DNA from: Pseudomonas sp. FEN
GTDB taxonomy: Bacteria; Pseudomonadota; Gammaproteobacteria; Pseudomonadales; Pseudomonadaceae
DNA: 64,000 nt
Direction: 5' to 3'
Assembly (NCBI RefSeq): GCF_904067045.1
Contig: NZ_CAJFDC010000016.1
Location: 248,001-312,000 of the forward strand
The notes under the pieces: model-generated
Database searches by the model: none
The model's input: only the letters and a program-made list of their open reading frames with translations
Told to the model about the DNA's origin: nothing
Position numbers and translations under genes: made by a program
Shown here: piece after piece, positions 40,297-48,059 of the stretch
Layout of the letters: each line of letters starts with the position of its first letter
Position numbering within the stretch: the first letter of the stretch is position 1

Positions 40297-42360
40297 ATGC
40301 CGATCAAGAACACTGGCGAATCGGTTAACACCGCGCCAGCCCCTCTCATGCCCGGGGCCTTCCTGCATGAGATATTCAGTGCCCGGGCGCGTGAACTTCC
40401 AGAGCGAACGGCAGTGTCCGACGCTACTCGGACATTGAGCTATGCCCAGCTCGACGCGCTGTCGTCGAAGCTGGCCGCGCGCCTGTGCCATGAAGGCGTC
40501 AAGCATGGCATGCGCGTGGGCATGTACCTGCCGCGCAGCGTCGATCTGCTCATCAGCCTGCTGGGCATCCTCAAGGCCGGTGGCGCCTATGTCCCGGTCG
40601 ACCCGCAATACCCGGGCAAGCGGGTCGAACAGATCATCCGCGACAGCGGCCTGAGCCTGGTGATCGGCGATGCCGCGAACCTGCCGAAGAGCCCTTCGCT
40701 GCGCGTGCTGTCCCTCGATGAGTTGCTATCCGCGCCGGAACTGGAACTGAGCGTTGATGGCAACCGTCACGACCCGGACCAGTCCACCGCCTACGTCATC
40801 TACACTTCCGGCTCCACCGGTGAACCCAAGGGCGTACTGGTTTCTCACGGCAACGTCAGCCACCTGCTGGAAAGCACGCAACGGAGCTACGGCTTCAATG
40901 CCCAGGACGTCTGGTCGATGTTCCACTCCATCGGTTTCGACTTCTCGGTCTGGGAAATCTGGGGGGCCTTGGCCCACGGCGGCCAAGTGGCCATTGTTCC
41001 TTATGATATCTCCCGCTCTCCCGTCGCCCTGCGCCAATGGCTGTCCCAGCAGCGGGTGACCGTTCTCAGCCAGACCCCGTCGGCCTTCCGTGGCCTCGAC
41101 GAGGCCGATCGCGGTGTCAATAGCCCCCTGGCCCTGCGCTACGTGGTCTTCGGCGGCGAAGCGCTGCCAGCCACCGTGCTGCGCCCCTGGGTCGAACGCC
41201 ATGGCGACCAGAAGCCGGCGCTGATCAACATGTACGGGATTACCGAGGCGACGGTGCACAGCACCTTCAAGCGCGTGTTGGGCCAGGACCTGGAAAGCCG
41301 CGCAATGGTCTCCATCGGCAAACCGCTGGACGGTTGGTGCTTGCACCTGCTCGATGCCAACCAGGCGCCGGTGCCGCAAGGCACGGCCGGCGAGTTGTAC
41401 ATCGAAGGGGCTGGCGTGGCCCAGGGTTACCTGAACCGTGCCGCGCTCAACGCCGAACGCTTCATCCAACTGCCCGGCACCTCGACCCGTGCCTACCGCA
41501 CCGGCGACCTGCTGATCCTGGACCAGGACGGTGAGTACCGCTACGCCGGCCGTTGCGACGAACAACTGAAGATCCGCGGTTTCCGCATTGAGCCGGGCGA
41601 AATCGAAGCCTGCCTGCAAACCAGCCCGAGCGTGGCCGCCGCCCATGTCGGCGCGCACGACTACGGTGATGGCGACCTGCGCCTGGTGGCCTATGTGGTC
41701 CCGACCCAGGGCCTCGACGCCTGGACCGAACAGACCCGCGCCGAAGTTACCGCCCTGCTGGCCGGCAGCCTGCCGGACTACATGCGTCCCTCAGCCTATC
41801 TGGCGCTGACACAACTACCGGTGACCGCTCACGGCAAGATCGACAAGAAACAGCTGCCCTCGCCCACCGCCGGCATCACCCCGTCGCACTCGATGAACGC
41901 TCAGGGTCTCAGCGAACCGGAGCAGTTCGTCCTCAAGATCTGGAGCGAAGACCTGGGTCTGAAGAACATCGGCCTGAATGACGACTTCTTCGATTTCGGC
42001 GGCACCTCCCTGGCCCTGATCCGATCCCTGAGCAAGCTCAAGGCGCACTACCAGATCAACCTCGACCCGGGTGTCCTGGCGAACGGCGCGACCGCCAAGG
42101 TCCTGGCCGACTACATCTCCCGCACGCTTGCTCCGGAGCAGTTCGTGCTCAAGGTATGGAGTGAAGACCTGGGCCTGAAGAACATCGGCTTGAACGATGA
42201 CTTCTTCGATTTCGGCGGCACCTCCCTGGCCCTGATCCGCTCCCTGAGCAAGCTCAAAAACCATTACCGGATCAACATCGATCCCGCTGTCCTGGCGGAC
42301 GGTGCAACAGCCAAGGCCCTGGCCGGCTACATCTCCCGCACCCTTGTTCAAGCCCATTGA
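40297..42360 (+). CDS. syrB1: SyrB1-like threonine adenylation protein with two tandem carrier domains (A-T-T)
   Basis: A 687-aa stand-alone A-T protein that loads L-Thr for chlorination. ATG 40297 follows CAGGAG; an in-frame start 345 nt upstream would have to read through the promoter region and is rejected. The A domain (about 15-535) contains YTSGSTGEPKG, FDFSVWE, MYGITE and the A10 motif HGKIDKK. Its specificity code reads DFWSVGMVHK, one position (N to S) away from the usual Thr code DFWNVGMVHK. It ends in two carrier domains with DFFDFGGTSL motifs, phosphopantetheine serines at about 571 and 643, repeated exactly every 72 residues. The SyrB1 I know has only one. The SyrB2-like gene follows after 17 nt, and the operon has a box 153 nt upstream. 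Confidence 0.93.
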   Translation: MPIKNTGESVNTAPAPLMPGAFLHEIFSARARELPERTAVSDATRTLSYAQLDALSSKLAARLCHEGVKHGMRVGMYLPRSVDLLISLLGILKAGGAYVPVDPQYPGKRVEQIIRDSGLSLVIGDAANLPKSPSLRVLSLDELLSAPELELSVDGNRHDPDQSTAYVIYTSGSTGEPKGVLVSHGNVSHLLESTQRSYGFNAQDVWSMFHSIGFDFSVWEIWGALAHGGQVAIVPYDISRSPVALRQWLSQQRVTVLSQTPSAFRGLDEADRGVNSPLALRYVVFGGEALPATVLRPWVERHGDQKPALINMYGITEATVHSTFKRVLGQDLESRAMVSIGKPLDGWCLHLLDANQAPVPQGTAGELYIEGAGVAQGYLNRAALNAERFIQLPGTSTRAYRTGDLLILDQDGEYRYAGRCDEQLKIRGFRIEPGEIEACLQTSPSVAAAHVGAHDYGDGDLRLVAYVVPTQGLDAWTEQTRAEVTALLAGSLPDYMRPSAYLALTQLPVTAHGKIDKKQLPSPTAGITPSHSMNAQGLSEPEQFVLKIWSEDLGLKNIGLNDDFFDFGGTSLALIRSLSKLKAHYQINLDPGVLANGATAKVLADYISRTLAPEQFVLKVWSEDLGLKNIGLNDDFFDFGGTSLALIRSLSKLKNHYRINIDPAVLADGATAKALAGYISRTLVQAH
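41914..42345 (+). repeat. Tandem duplication of the carrier-protein segment in syrB1-like gene (2 x 216 bp)
   Basis: Two adjacent units of 216 bp encode carrier domains that differ at only a few positions (for example KIWSEDLG versus KVWSEDLG). The period is exactly 72 codons, so the frame is kept. Confidence 0.9.
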
Positions 42361-42377
42361 CCGAAAAGGAAAAGCCC

Positions 42378-43313
42378 GTGAGCAAAAAATTCGCCTTGAC
42401 CCCGGAAGAACGAGCCTCGTTTGAAAAGAATGGTTTTATCGGCCCGTTCGATGCCTACTCGCCGGAAGAAATGAAAGAAGCCTGGAAACGTACCCGCCTG
42501 CGCCTGCTCGACCGTAGCGCCGCGGCTTACCAGGACCTGGACGCCATCTCCGCCGGTACCAACATCGCCAACTACGACCGCCACCTGGATGACGACTTCC
42601 TCGCCAACCACATCTGCCGCGCGCAGATCTGCGACCGCGTCGAAAGCATCCTCGGCCCGGATGTACTGTGCTGGCGCACCGAGTTCTTCCCCAAATACCC
42701 CGGCGATGAAGGCACCGACTGGCACCAGGCCGACACCTTTGCCAACGCCTCCGGCAAGCCGCAGATCCTCTGGCCGGAAAACGAGGACTTTGGCGGCACC
42801 ATCACCGTCTGGACCGCGTTCACCGATGCCAATATCTCCAACGGTTGCCTGCAGTTCATTCCTGGCACCCAGAACAGCATGAACTACGACGAAACCAAGC
42901 GCATGAGCTACGACCCCGAAGCCAACAACAGCTCGGTGGTCAAGGATGGCGTACGCCGCGGTTTCTTCGGCTACGACTATCGCCAGTTGCAGATCGACAA
43001 GGACTGGAAGCCCGACGAGGAGTCAGCCGTGCCAATGCAGATGAAGGCCGGCCAGTTCATCATTTTCTGGTCGACCCTGATGCACGCCTCCTACCCGCAC
43101 AGCGGCGAAACCGAGGAGATGCGCATGGGATTCGCCTCGCGTTATGTGCCATCGTTCGTGAAGATCTACCCGGACTCGGAGCATATCGAAGAGTACGGCG
43201 GTCGCATCAGCCTGGAGAAATACGGCGCGGTGCAGGTGATCGGTAACCAGACACCGGAATACAACCGTCTCGTCACTCATACCACCCGCGGCAAGAAATT
43301 CGAAGCGGTCTGA
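42378..43313 (+). CDS. syrB2: SyrB2-like non-heme Fe(II)/2-oxoglutarate threonyl halogenase
   Basis: A 311-aa protein that appears very similar to SyrB2, which chlorinates C4 of Thr bound to the SyrB1 carrier domain. The diagnostic site is DWHQADTF: H116 is an iron ligand and A118 replaces the hydroxylase Asp, leaving room for chloride. The second His is H236 (MHASYP) and R249 is the likely 2-oxoglutarate Arg; numbering is one higher than SyrB2 because of an extra Ser near 186. I chose GTG 42378 (SKKFALT, like SyrB2) with AAAAGGA 7 nt upstream, over a TTG at 42357 that overlaps the preceding stop. It is the second gene of the chlorothreonine operon. Confidence 0.96.
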   Translation: MSKKFALTPEERASFEKNGFIGPFDAYSPEEMKEAWKRTRLRLLDRSAAAYQDLDAISAGTNIANYDRHLDDDFLANHICRAQICDRVESILGPDVLCWRTEFFPKYPGDEGTDWHQADTFANASGKPQILWPENEDFGGTITVWTAFTDANISNGCLQFIPGTQNSMNYDETKRMSYDPEANNSSVVKDGVRRGFFGYDYRQLQIDKDWKPDEESAVPMQMKAGQFIIFWSTLMHASYPHSGETEEMRMGFASRYVPSFVKIYPDSEHIEEYGGRISLEKYGAVQVIGNQTPEYNRLVTHTTRGKKFEAV

Positions 43314-43369
43314 CCCGCATCCGCCAGGCGACAGTTGACCTGGCAACGTGCCTACAGGAGTTGAAATCC

Positions 43370-44581
43370 ATGACTATTTCCACCGACGCCGCGATGCGCC
43401 TGTGCGAGACCGTGAGGATGCTTAGGCACCTTGCCATCCATCTGCCCGACCCCATGTGCCTGAGTTTTCTCGCCGCGGACAATGGCCTGCTCCCCGAGCA
43501 GGCCTCCCCCAGCGTGAGGGCCACGGAGCGGGCGGTGAATGCCGCCTTTGCGCGGATCGGCGTGCGTACCGTGCAGTACCTGCACGGCGGCGAGGCGCAA
43601 CTGTCGTCGTTTGAATTCTTTATCAGCCGGAAAATCTGCCAGGCGCTCGATTACCGCTACGATCACTTCGACAGTGCCGAAGCAACCAAGGCGTTCGGGC
43701 GACTGCTCAAGCACTTCGAGTTCAGTGGGGCGGTGCCGGAGGTTGAGACACTGCACCTGACCACCCGCGACAACGTCTCCCTGTCGGTGCATGCAAGCAC
43801 CGACCGGGAACGTCAGGCAATTGTCCTGGCCCTGCCCTGCGGCATGCCCTTTGACCTTTGTCGCGACTGGTTCAACGCCCTCAGCGAGCGCTTCTTCGTG
43901 GTCACCTGGGAGACCCGCGGGCTGTTCGGCTCCTGCGCGGCCTTCGACCAGGTCGCGGTGGACACCGATGCCCAGGTTGCCGACCTGATCAGTGTAATGA
44001 ATCACTACCAACTGTCGACGGCGCACCTGATGGGTATCTGTGGCGGTGCGGTGATCGCCCTCAGCGCCGCCGCCGCCCTCGGCGACCGGGTCAACTCGCT
44101 GAGTCTGTGGCATGGCGACTACAATCTGGGTGACAACAACCTGCGCACCACCCATCAGCAGAACTTCGAATGGCTGATGGAAGCCGCCGCCTATGACCGC
44201 CACGAGGCCAGCGACCTGCAGGCGATGTTCCTCGACCAGGCGACGCTGGCCAGCACGCCAGAGCCGATTGCCCATGTCGCGCTCTACCCCTACGTCAACC
44301 CGGAACTGTTCTATCGCTATGCACGCCTGAACAACGCATTGAACAAGACCGAGCTGGCGTCGCGGCTGGCCCGCATCGCGGTGCCGACCCTGGTGGTCGC
44401 CGGCGATGCCGATGAAACCACGCATATCGGTGGCTCACGCTATATCGCCGCGTCGATCGACGATGCCATCTTGCATGTGGAACAGGACGGCAGCCACCTG
44501 GCGTTCTTCGCCTCCACCCAGTACTCGAAGCAGACCGCCTTTCGCTTCCTCGAAGAAACCCTCCAGCCGGCTGTCGCCTGA
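43370..44581 (+). CDS. syrC: SyrC-like aminoacyltransferase (alpha/beta-hydrolase fold)
   Basis: A 403-aa protein of the SyrC family, which moves 4-Cl-Thr from the SyrB1 carrier to the last T domain of SyrE through a covalent cysteine intermediate. The nucleophile is visible: C224 in MGICGGAV, the elbow motif with Cys in place of Ser, at the same position I recall for SyrC. A C-terminal acid (VVAGDADE) and His (DGSHLAFF) complete a plausible triad. ATG 43370 follows ACAGGAG with 9-nt spacing; an upstream TTG at 43361 is less likely. It is the third gene of the syrB1-B2-C-like operon, 56 nt after the halogenase, and faces the AspH-like gene across a palindrome at 44619-44644. Confidence 0.93.
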   Translation: MTISTDAAMRLCETVRMLRHLAIHLPDPMCLSFLAADNGLLPEQASPSVRATERAVNAAFARIGVRTVQYLHGGEAQLSSFEFFISRKICQALDYRYDHFDSAEATKAFGRLLKHFEFSGAVPEVETLHLTTRDNVSLSVHASTDRERQAIVLALPCGMPFDLCRDWFNALSERFFVVTWETRGLFGSCAAFDQVAVDTDAQVADLISVMNHYQLSTAHLMGICGGAVIALSAAAALGDRVNSLSLWHGDYNLGDNNLRTTHQQNFEWLMEAAAYDRHEASDLQAMFLDQATLASTPEPIAHVALYPYVNPELFYRYARLNNALNKTELASRLARIAVPTLVVAGDADETTHIGGSRYIAASIDDAILHVEQDGSHLAFFASTQYSKQTAFRFLEETLQPAVA

Positions 44582-44618
44582 CAACCCCGCCCACAGGGGG
44601 TACGCCTCCGATTCTGTA

Positions 44619-44644
44619 GGAGCGGCCCTCTCACGGGCCGCTCC
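44619..44644. terminator. Palindrome between convergent syrC-like and AspH-like genes
   Basis: A perfect 10-bp stem GGAGCGGCCC / GGGCCGCTCC with a 6-nt loop, preceded by TGTA. It may serve as a bidirectional terminator, but the TGTAGGAGC start and the lack of a U-run fit a Pseudomonas REP element equally well. Confidence 0.55.
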
Positions 44645-44652
44645 GCCGGATA

Positions 44653-45264
44653 TCAGGCAACCATGTGTTTTTCCCGATGGAATTCGAGGTAGAGCACAGT
44701 GCGGTATGCCCGCGAGGCATTGACCGCGAAGTGGTCGAGGGAACCGTCGAAAATCACCAGGTTGCCATTGGTACTCTGGTTGAAACTGCCGTTGACGTTC
44801 AGGTAGGAATAGTTCTGGGTGACGGGTGCGTCGATGGTCAACTGCATGTGCAGCAGGCCCTCTTCCCAGGTGCCCGTATGGGAATGCGTGCCGAGAAACA
44901 CATTGGGCTCCATGCGCAGCAAGGCACACAGTTTGATCCCGGGAATCTGTTTCAACAGTTCGATGGTCCCCGGCATGGCGGCCTGGGCATAGGGGATCGG
45001 CGTGTCGTAGGCCACCAGGCCGTACTGGGTCCACTCGGGCATGACGTCCATATCGTCGCCCCAGCCCCAGAGCCAGCCATATTCGCCACCAGCGTCCATG
45101 TGCGCGGCCACTTCGTCGACGATCTCGGTGATCGACTTGCCCACGCGGTTGATGGTCAGGGTCGGTGCATCGAGGGCGAGAAACTCTTCACGAATCACTT
45201 CCCAGTTATCGGCCAGATGCTTGAGTTTGGGGAAGCGACTGGGTTCATAGAACGACGGACGCAT
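44653..45264 (-). CDS. Small aspartyl/asparaginyl hydroxylase (AspH/LpxO)-family oxygenase
   Basis: A 203-aa protein of the Asp/Asn beta-hydroxylase family, which also includes LpxO acyl-chain hydroxylases. In this family iron is typically held by two His and 2-oxoglutarate by Arg; here these are probably H127 (THSHTG), H178 (SLDHFAVN) and R188 (RAYRTVLYL). The start at ATG 45264 is fixed by a strong AAAGGAGG site 5-8 nt upstream; a much longer in-frame ORF upstream is not credible. It is a single-gene unit with its own syr-syp-type box (45379-45398), so it is probably co-regulated with lipopeptide synthesis. Asp hydroxylation is already explained by the SyrP-like protein, so candidate targets are another residue or the fatty-acyl tail. 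The substrate is inference only. Confidence 0.85.
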   Translation of the reverse strand: MRPSFYEPSRFPKLKHLADNWEVIREEFLALDAPTLTINRVGKSITEIVDEVAAHMDAGGEYGWLWGWGDDMDVMPEWTQYGLVAYDTPIPYAQAAMPGTIELLKQIPGIKLCALLRMEPNVFLGTHSHTGTWEEGLLHMQLTIDAPVTQNYSYLNVNGSFNQSTNGNLVIFDGSLDHFAVNASRAYRTVLYLEFHREKHMVA

Positions 45265-45378
45265 AGGTCCTCCTTTATCGATTGTTGTCGGCTCGGATGG
45301 CGGTGCGGGCGCAGTCCTGTCGAATCCGGGAGCTTGCGCGGGAGCTTGCAAAGGTTGACCCACGAGACCCGGCCTGTC

Positions 45379-45398
45379 TGTCACGGGAATCCGGTACA
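45379..45398 (-). promoter_or_regulatory. syr-syp-type box 4, upstream of the AspH-like gene
   Basis: On the minus strand: TGTACCGGATTCCCGTGACA, one mismatch in the TGTC arm, followed by GAC. It lies 115 nt upstream of ATG 45264. Confidence 0.72.
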
Positions 45399-45405
45399 AC
45401 CCGTG

Positions 45406-45433
45406 GGGGCGACCTGTTGCACAGGGCCGCCCC
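45406..45433 (-). terminator. Weak hairpin after the MFS gene
   Basis: GGGGCG / CGCCCC with an inner CTGT/ACAG pair, just downstream of the MFS stop at 45443 and before box 4. There is no U-run, so termination is uncertain. Confidence 0.3.
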
Positions 45434-45442
45434 GACCCGCTG

Positions 45443-46810
45443 TCACAGCGCGTCGACCTGGGGCGTATCGCCCGCGCGCAGAGGCGCTGCCGCCGGCACG
45501 CCCTCCAGGCGGCGCATCGGCCCGTAGAGCAGGACCGCCAGGGACAACAGCGCAAAGAACGCCCCCGCCACCACGAACAGCATGCCCACGCCACGTCCCG
45601 CCCCCACCCCGAGCCAGCGCCCGATCGACTCGGCATAGGCGCCACCGGGCAGCAATGCGGGCTGGAACCAGTGGTCCACCAGCAGGCCAGCGACGAAGAT
45701 CACCAGGCTGGTAGTGGCAATGGTCGACATACTGATCAGCGCAAACACACTGGCGCGGTTGCCGCTGGGGATCTTGCGCATCCACAGCGAGTTCACGCTG
45801 GCATCGGCGACACTCGCCGCGGTGATCGCGACAAAAGCCAGAGCGCAATAGGCAAAGGCATGGGAGACCACCCCCATGGCAACGACGCAGATCGACAACA
45901 TAAGATCGGCCAGCGCCACCAACACCATCAGGCGCCGCGGATTGCCCATGGAAATCAGCAGCCCGGCACCCGACAGCCCGCCCAGGGCCGCCCAGGTATA
46001 GGCCATGCCCAGGGTCTGGCTGCCCAGGGTGGACAACAGCAACGGTGTCATCATCAGCGTCGCCAATGACAACAGCGCGTTGCGCAACATGGTGTAGAAC
46101 AACAAACCGGCCATCACATGGCTGGCGGCGAAGAACTTCAGCGCGGCCGAGATATTGCTCAGCGAACCGCGCAACACCGAGCCCTTGCCGACCCCATCAG
46201 GTGCTCCTGACGCCCACGGCACGTGGGAAAACGCCTTGATCACCAGCAAGGTCCCCGAACAGAAGGTGATCAGGTCCACCGCCAGAATGGGCACAAAGCC
46301 GGCGCGGGCCATGATCGCCCCGGCCAGCAACGGCGCCACCAGCGCCGAGGCGTTCTTGCTGATGCCCATCAGGCCCGAGGCCCGGGTGAACTTCTCCGGG
46401 GCGACAATCGAATTGACCGCCGCCTGATAGGCTGGCTTGCGGAACGCCGAGACGATCGAGGCCAGGCAATTGAAGATATACAGGTGCAGCGGCTCCAGCC
46501 GGTCGAACCAGAGCAGGCCCATGACCCCAAACAGCAACAGCGCCAGGCTCACATCGCAACAGACAATGATCAGCCGGTGACTGACCCGGTCCGCCAGCCC
46601 CCCGGCCAGGGGCAGGAACACCACCGCCGGCAAGGTCGCCGCCAGCACCACGTTGGCGAAGGCCAGTGCCGAGCCGGTGTGGGTATAGACCCAGACGCCG
46701 AGGGCGAACTCCATCAGCGCCGTGCCGACGATCGCCAAGGACTCACCGCACCACAGGAAGTAGAAACTTCGCCCCAGGTCAAAGGCTGGCTGACGACGCC
46801 CGCGGCTCAT
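45443..46810 (-). CDS. MFS transporter (MFS_3 / EntS-like exporter)
   Basis: A 455-aa hydrophobic protein with about 11-12 membrane segments. It has the MFS loop 2-3 signature (GGLADRVSHR, near 70-79) and the early motif of EntS-like exporters (FLWCGESLAIVGTALMEFA). The ATG at 46810 overlaps the stop of the upstream cupin gene as ATGA and has no clear ribosome-binding site of its own, so it is probably translationally coupled. It is likely to sit in the inner membrane. Its cargo is unknown: a second route for lipopeptide export, or a precursor or by-product, are all possible given the SyrD-like exporter nearby. Confidence 0.88.
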   Translation of the reverse strand: MSRGRRQPAFDLGRSFYFLWCGESLAIVGTALMEFALGVWVYTHTGSALAFANVVLAATLPAVVFLPLAGGLADRVSHRLIIVCCDVSLALLLFGVMGLLWFDRLEPLHLYIFNCLASIVSAFRKPAYQAAVNSIVAPEKFTRASGLMGISKNASALVAPLLAGAIMARAGFVPILAVDLITFCSGTLLVIKAFSHVPWASGAPDGVGKGSVLRGSLSNISAALKFFAASHVMAGLLFYTMLRNALLSLATLMMTPLLLSTLGSQTLGMAYTWAALGGLSGAGLLISMGNPRRLMVLVALADLMLSICVVAMGVVSHAFAYCALAFVAITAASVADASVNSLWMRKIPSGNRASVFALISMSTIATTSLVIFVAGLLVDHWFQPALLPGGAYAESIGRWLGVGAGRGVGMLFVVAGAFFALLSLAVLLYGPMRRLEGVPAAAPLRAGDTPQVDAL

Positions 46811-47811
46811 GGGCGCACATCACGAAGCGTGAACACACCCTTGACCCGCTGCGCCAGTCGCCAGGCCAGGGAGTAGGCCACGGCCCCCAGCACCAGCGGC
46901 GCCAGGCGGGAAAACAGATAGGTGCGCAGCACCCGCCGGGCAATCGGCGAACGGATATCGCCACTGACATGCAAGGGGGTCGGGAAGGTCGCGGCAACCG
47001 TCGCGCCAAACGCGTCGTCCATGGACTGCACCGCATGCCACCAGTACACCGGGATATACAGCGCATCGCCCGGCTCCACCACCGTGCGCAACGCCTGTAG
47101 ACCACGAGCGCCAGGGAAGCGCCGGGTATCGATGTCATACAGATAGCCCGCCTCCTCGATCACCGGTCGCAGCGCCCGCCAACTGGTCTCGTCCGGCGGC
47201 AGCAGGAGCACCTCCTTGGCCCCGACCACCTGGGCCATGAAGGTCTCGTCGACGACATGGAAATGCCAGTCGGTGTAGGAGTTGCGGTAGAGAAAACTGC
47301 GATGGGTCGGGTAGTGCCGGGACTTCGACAATTGCGGCATGAACGGCAGTCCGCCGACATCATCCTTCATCTGCTCGATGGCCGACCCTTCGGAAAAACG
47401 GCAACTGTCGGCCACCAGCGGATCACTGCCCTCACTCAGGCTATCGAGAAACTCGTGAAACGGCATCTCCCGGTAGACCGTGTTCGCATACGCGGTCAGT
47501 GCCGCCTTGACCTCGGGGTTCGACCAGCCGATGACCTCCGAGACAATCTTTGCACGGACCACCACCGGGTTGTTGCGCGAATGCGCCTTGAAGTAGTCCA
47601 GCCGCTGCCATTTCTCGAACGCCGGCCAGTGGCGCACGGCATTTTTCACCAGGCACGGACGATTGCGGTTGACGTAGCGGCGGGTGAATTGCTCCCGGGT
47701 AATCGTCAGCGCATCGATCACCTCGACCGATCCCGCCTGGGGATGATTGGGGAAACGCGACAGACTCCAGAACTTCGATTCAGGGCGATCCACTTCGGCG
47801 ACCCATGACAT
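46807..47811 (-). CDS. Cupin-like/JmjC-type (Cupin_8) protein with hydrophobic C-terminal tail
   Basis: A 334-aa protein with the layout of FIH/JmjC-like Cupin_8 oxygenases: a metal motif at 182-199 (WHFHVVDET...GAKE), a P-P loop, then PGDALYIPVYWWHAV at 247-261. The expected HxD is replaced by H183-x-H185 followed by E189, which looks more like the classical cupin motif HxHx3E; H259 would be the last ligand. Residues about 297-319 (YLFSRLAPLVLGAVAYSLAW) are hydrophobic and may anchor the protein to the membrane. ATG 47811 has GAGGG about 7 nt upstream; longer in-frame ORFs to 48153 cross the promoter. It is the first gene of a two-gene unit with the MFS gene and shares a 248-nt divergent region with the SyrE-like gene. 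Whether it oxidises a residue of the peptide is unknown. Confidence 0.82.
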   Translation of the reverse strand: MSWVAEVDRPESKFWSLSRFPNHPQAGSVEVIDALTITREQFTRRYVNRNRPCLVKNAVRHWPAFEKWQRLDYFKAHSRNNPVVVRAKIVSEVIGWSNPEVKAALTAYANTVYREMPFHEFLDSLSEGSDPLVADSCRFSEGSAIEQMKDDVGGLPFMPQLSKSRHYPTHRSFLYRNSYTDWHFHVVDETFMAQVVGAKEVLLLPPDETSWRALRPVIEEAGYLYDIDTRRFPGARGLQALRTVVEPGDALYIPVYWWHAVQSMDDAFGATVAATFPTPLHVSGDIRSPIARRVLRTYLFSRLAPLVLGAVAYSLAWRLAQRVKGVFTLRDVRP

Positions 47812-48059
47812 TGTGCGACCCTCGCAAGAACACTCAGGGCCGTTGATATAACAGACTCGCGCGCGACCTCCCAAACGCGCCGATAGCCCGCCGCGCAGGG
47901 TTGTCCCTGCTTCCCATGACAGACATCGCCCAGTGGATGCTCTAGTTTTTTCCCACGCTACTCCTTCGTCCCGCCTACAGGCAGTCGTCCAGACTCCTAC
48001 GTACCGCTGCCCCCTGAGCGGAGACGAATCCACTGAATTCTGCAAACAGGTGCGCCGAA
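47812..48059. other. Divergent promoter region of the cupin-MFS and SyrE-like units
   Basis: This 248-nt region contains box 5, a -10-like element at 47941-47946 and a T-rich stretch directly after it. No separate promoter for the cupin gene could be identified by eye. Confidence 0.7.
47902..47921 (+). promoter_or_regulatory. syr-syp-type box 5, between the cupin and SyrE-like genes
   Basis: On the plus strand: TGTCCCTGCTTCCCATGACA, followed by GAC and a -10-like TCTAGT at 47941-47946, so it is oriented toward the SyrE-like gene (ATG 48060). The dyad could also serve the cupin gene, whose ATG is 91 nt away on the other side. Confidence 0.8.

Noticed and set aside
42357..42377. TTG start for the halogenase
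   Set aside because: It overlaps the preceding stop and lacks a ribosome-binding site; GTG 42378 matches the SyrB2 N terminus.
45265..45645. Upstream extension of the AspH-like frame to 330 codons
   Set aside because: The extension is Arg/Ser/Cys-rich, covers box 4 and overlaps the MFS gene; the AAAGGAGG site fixes the start at 45264.
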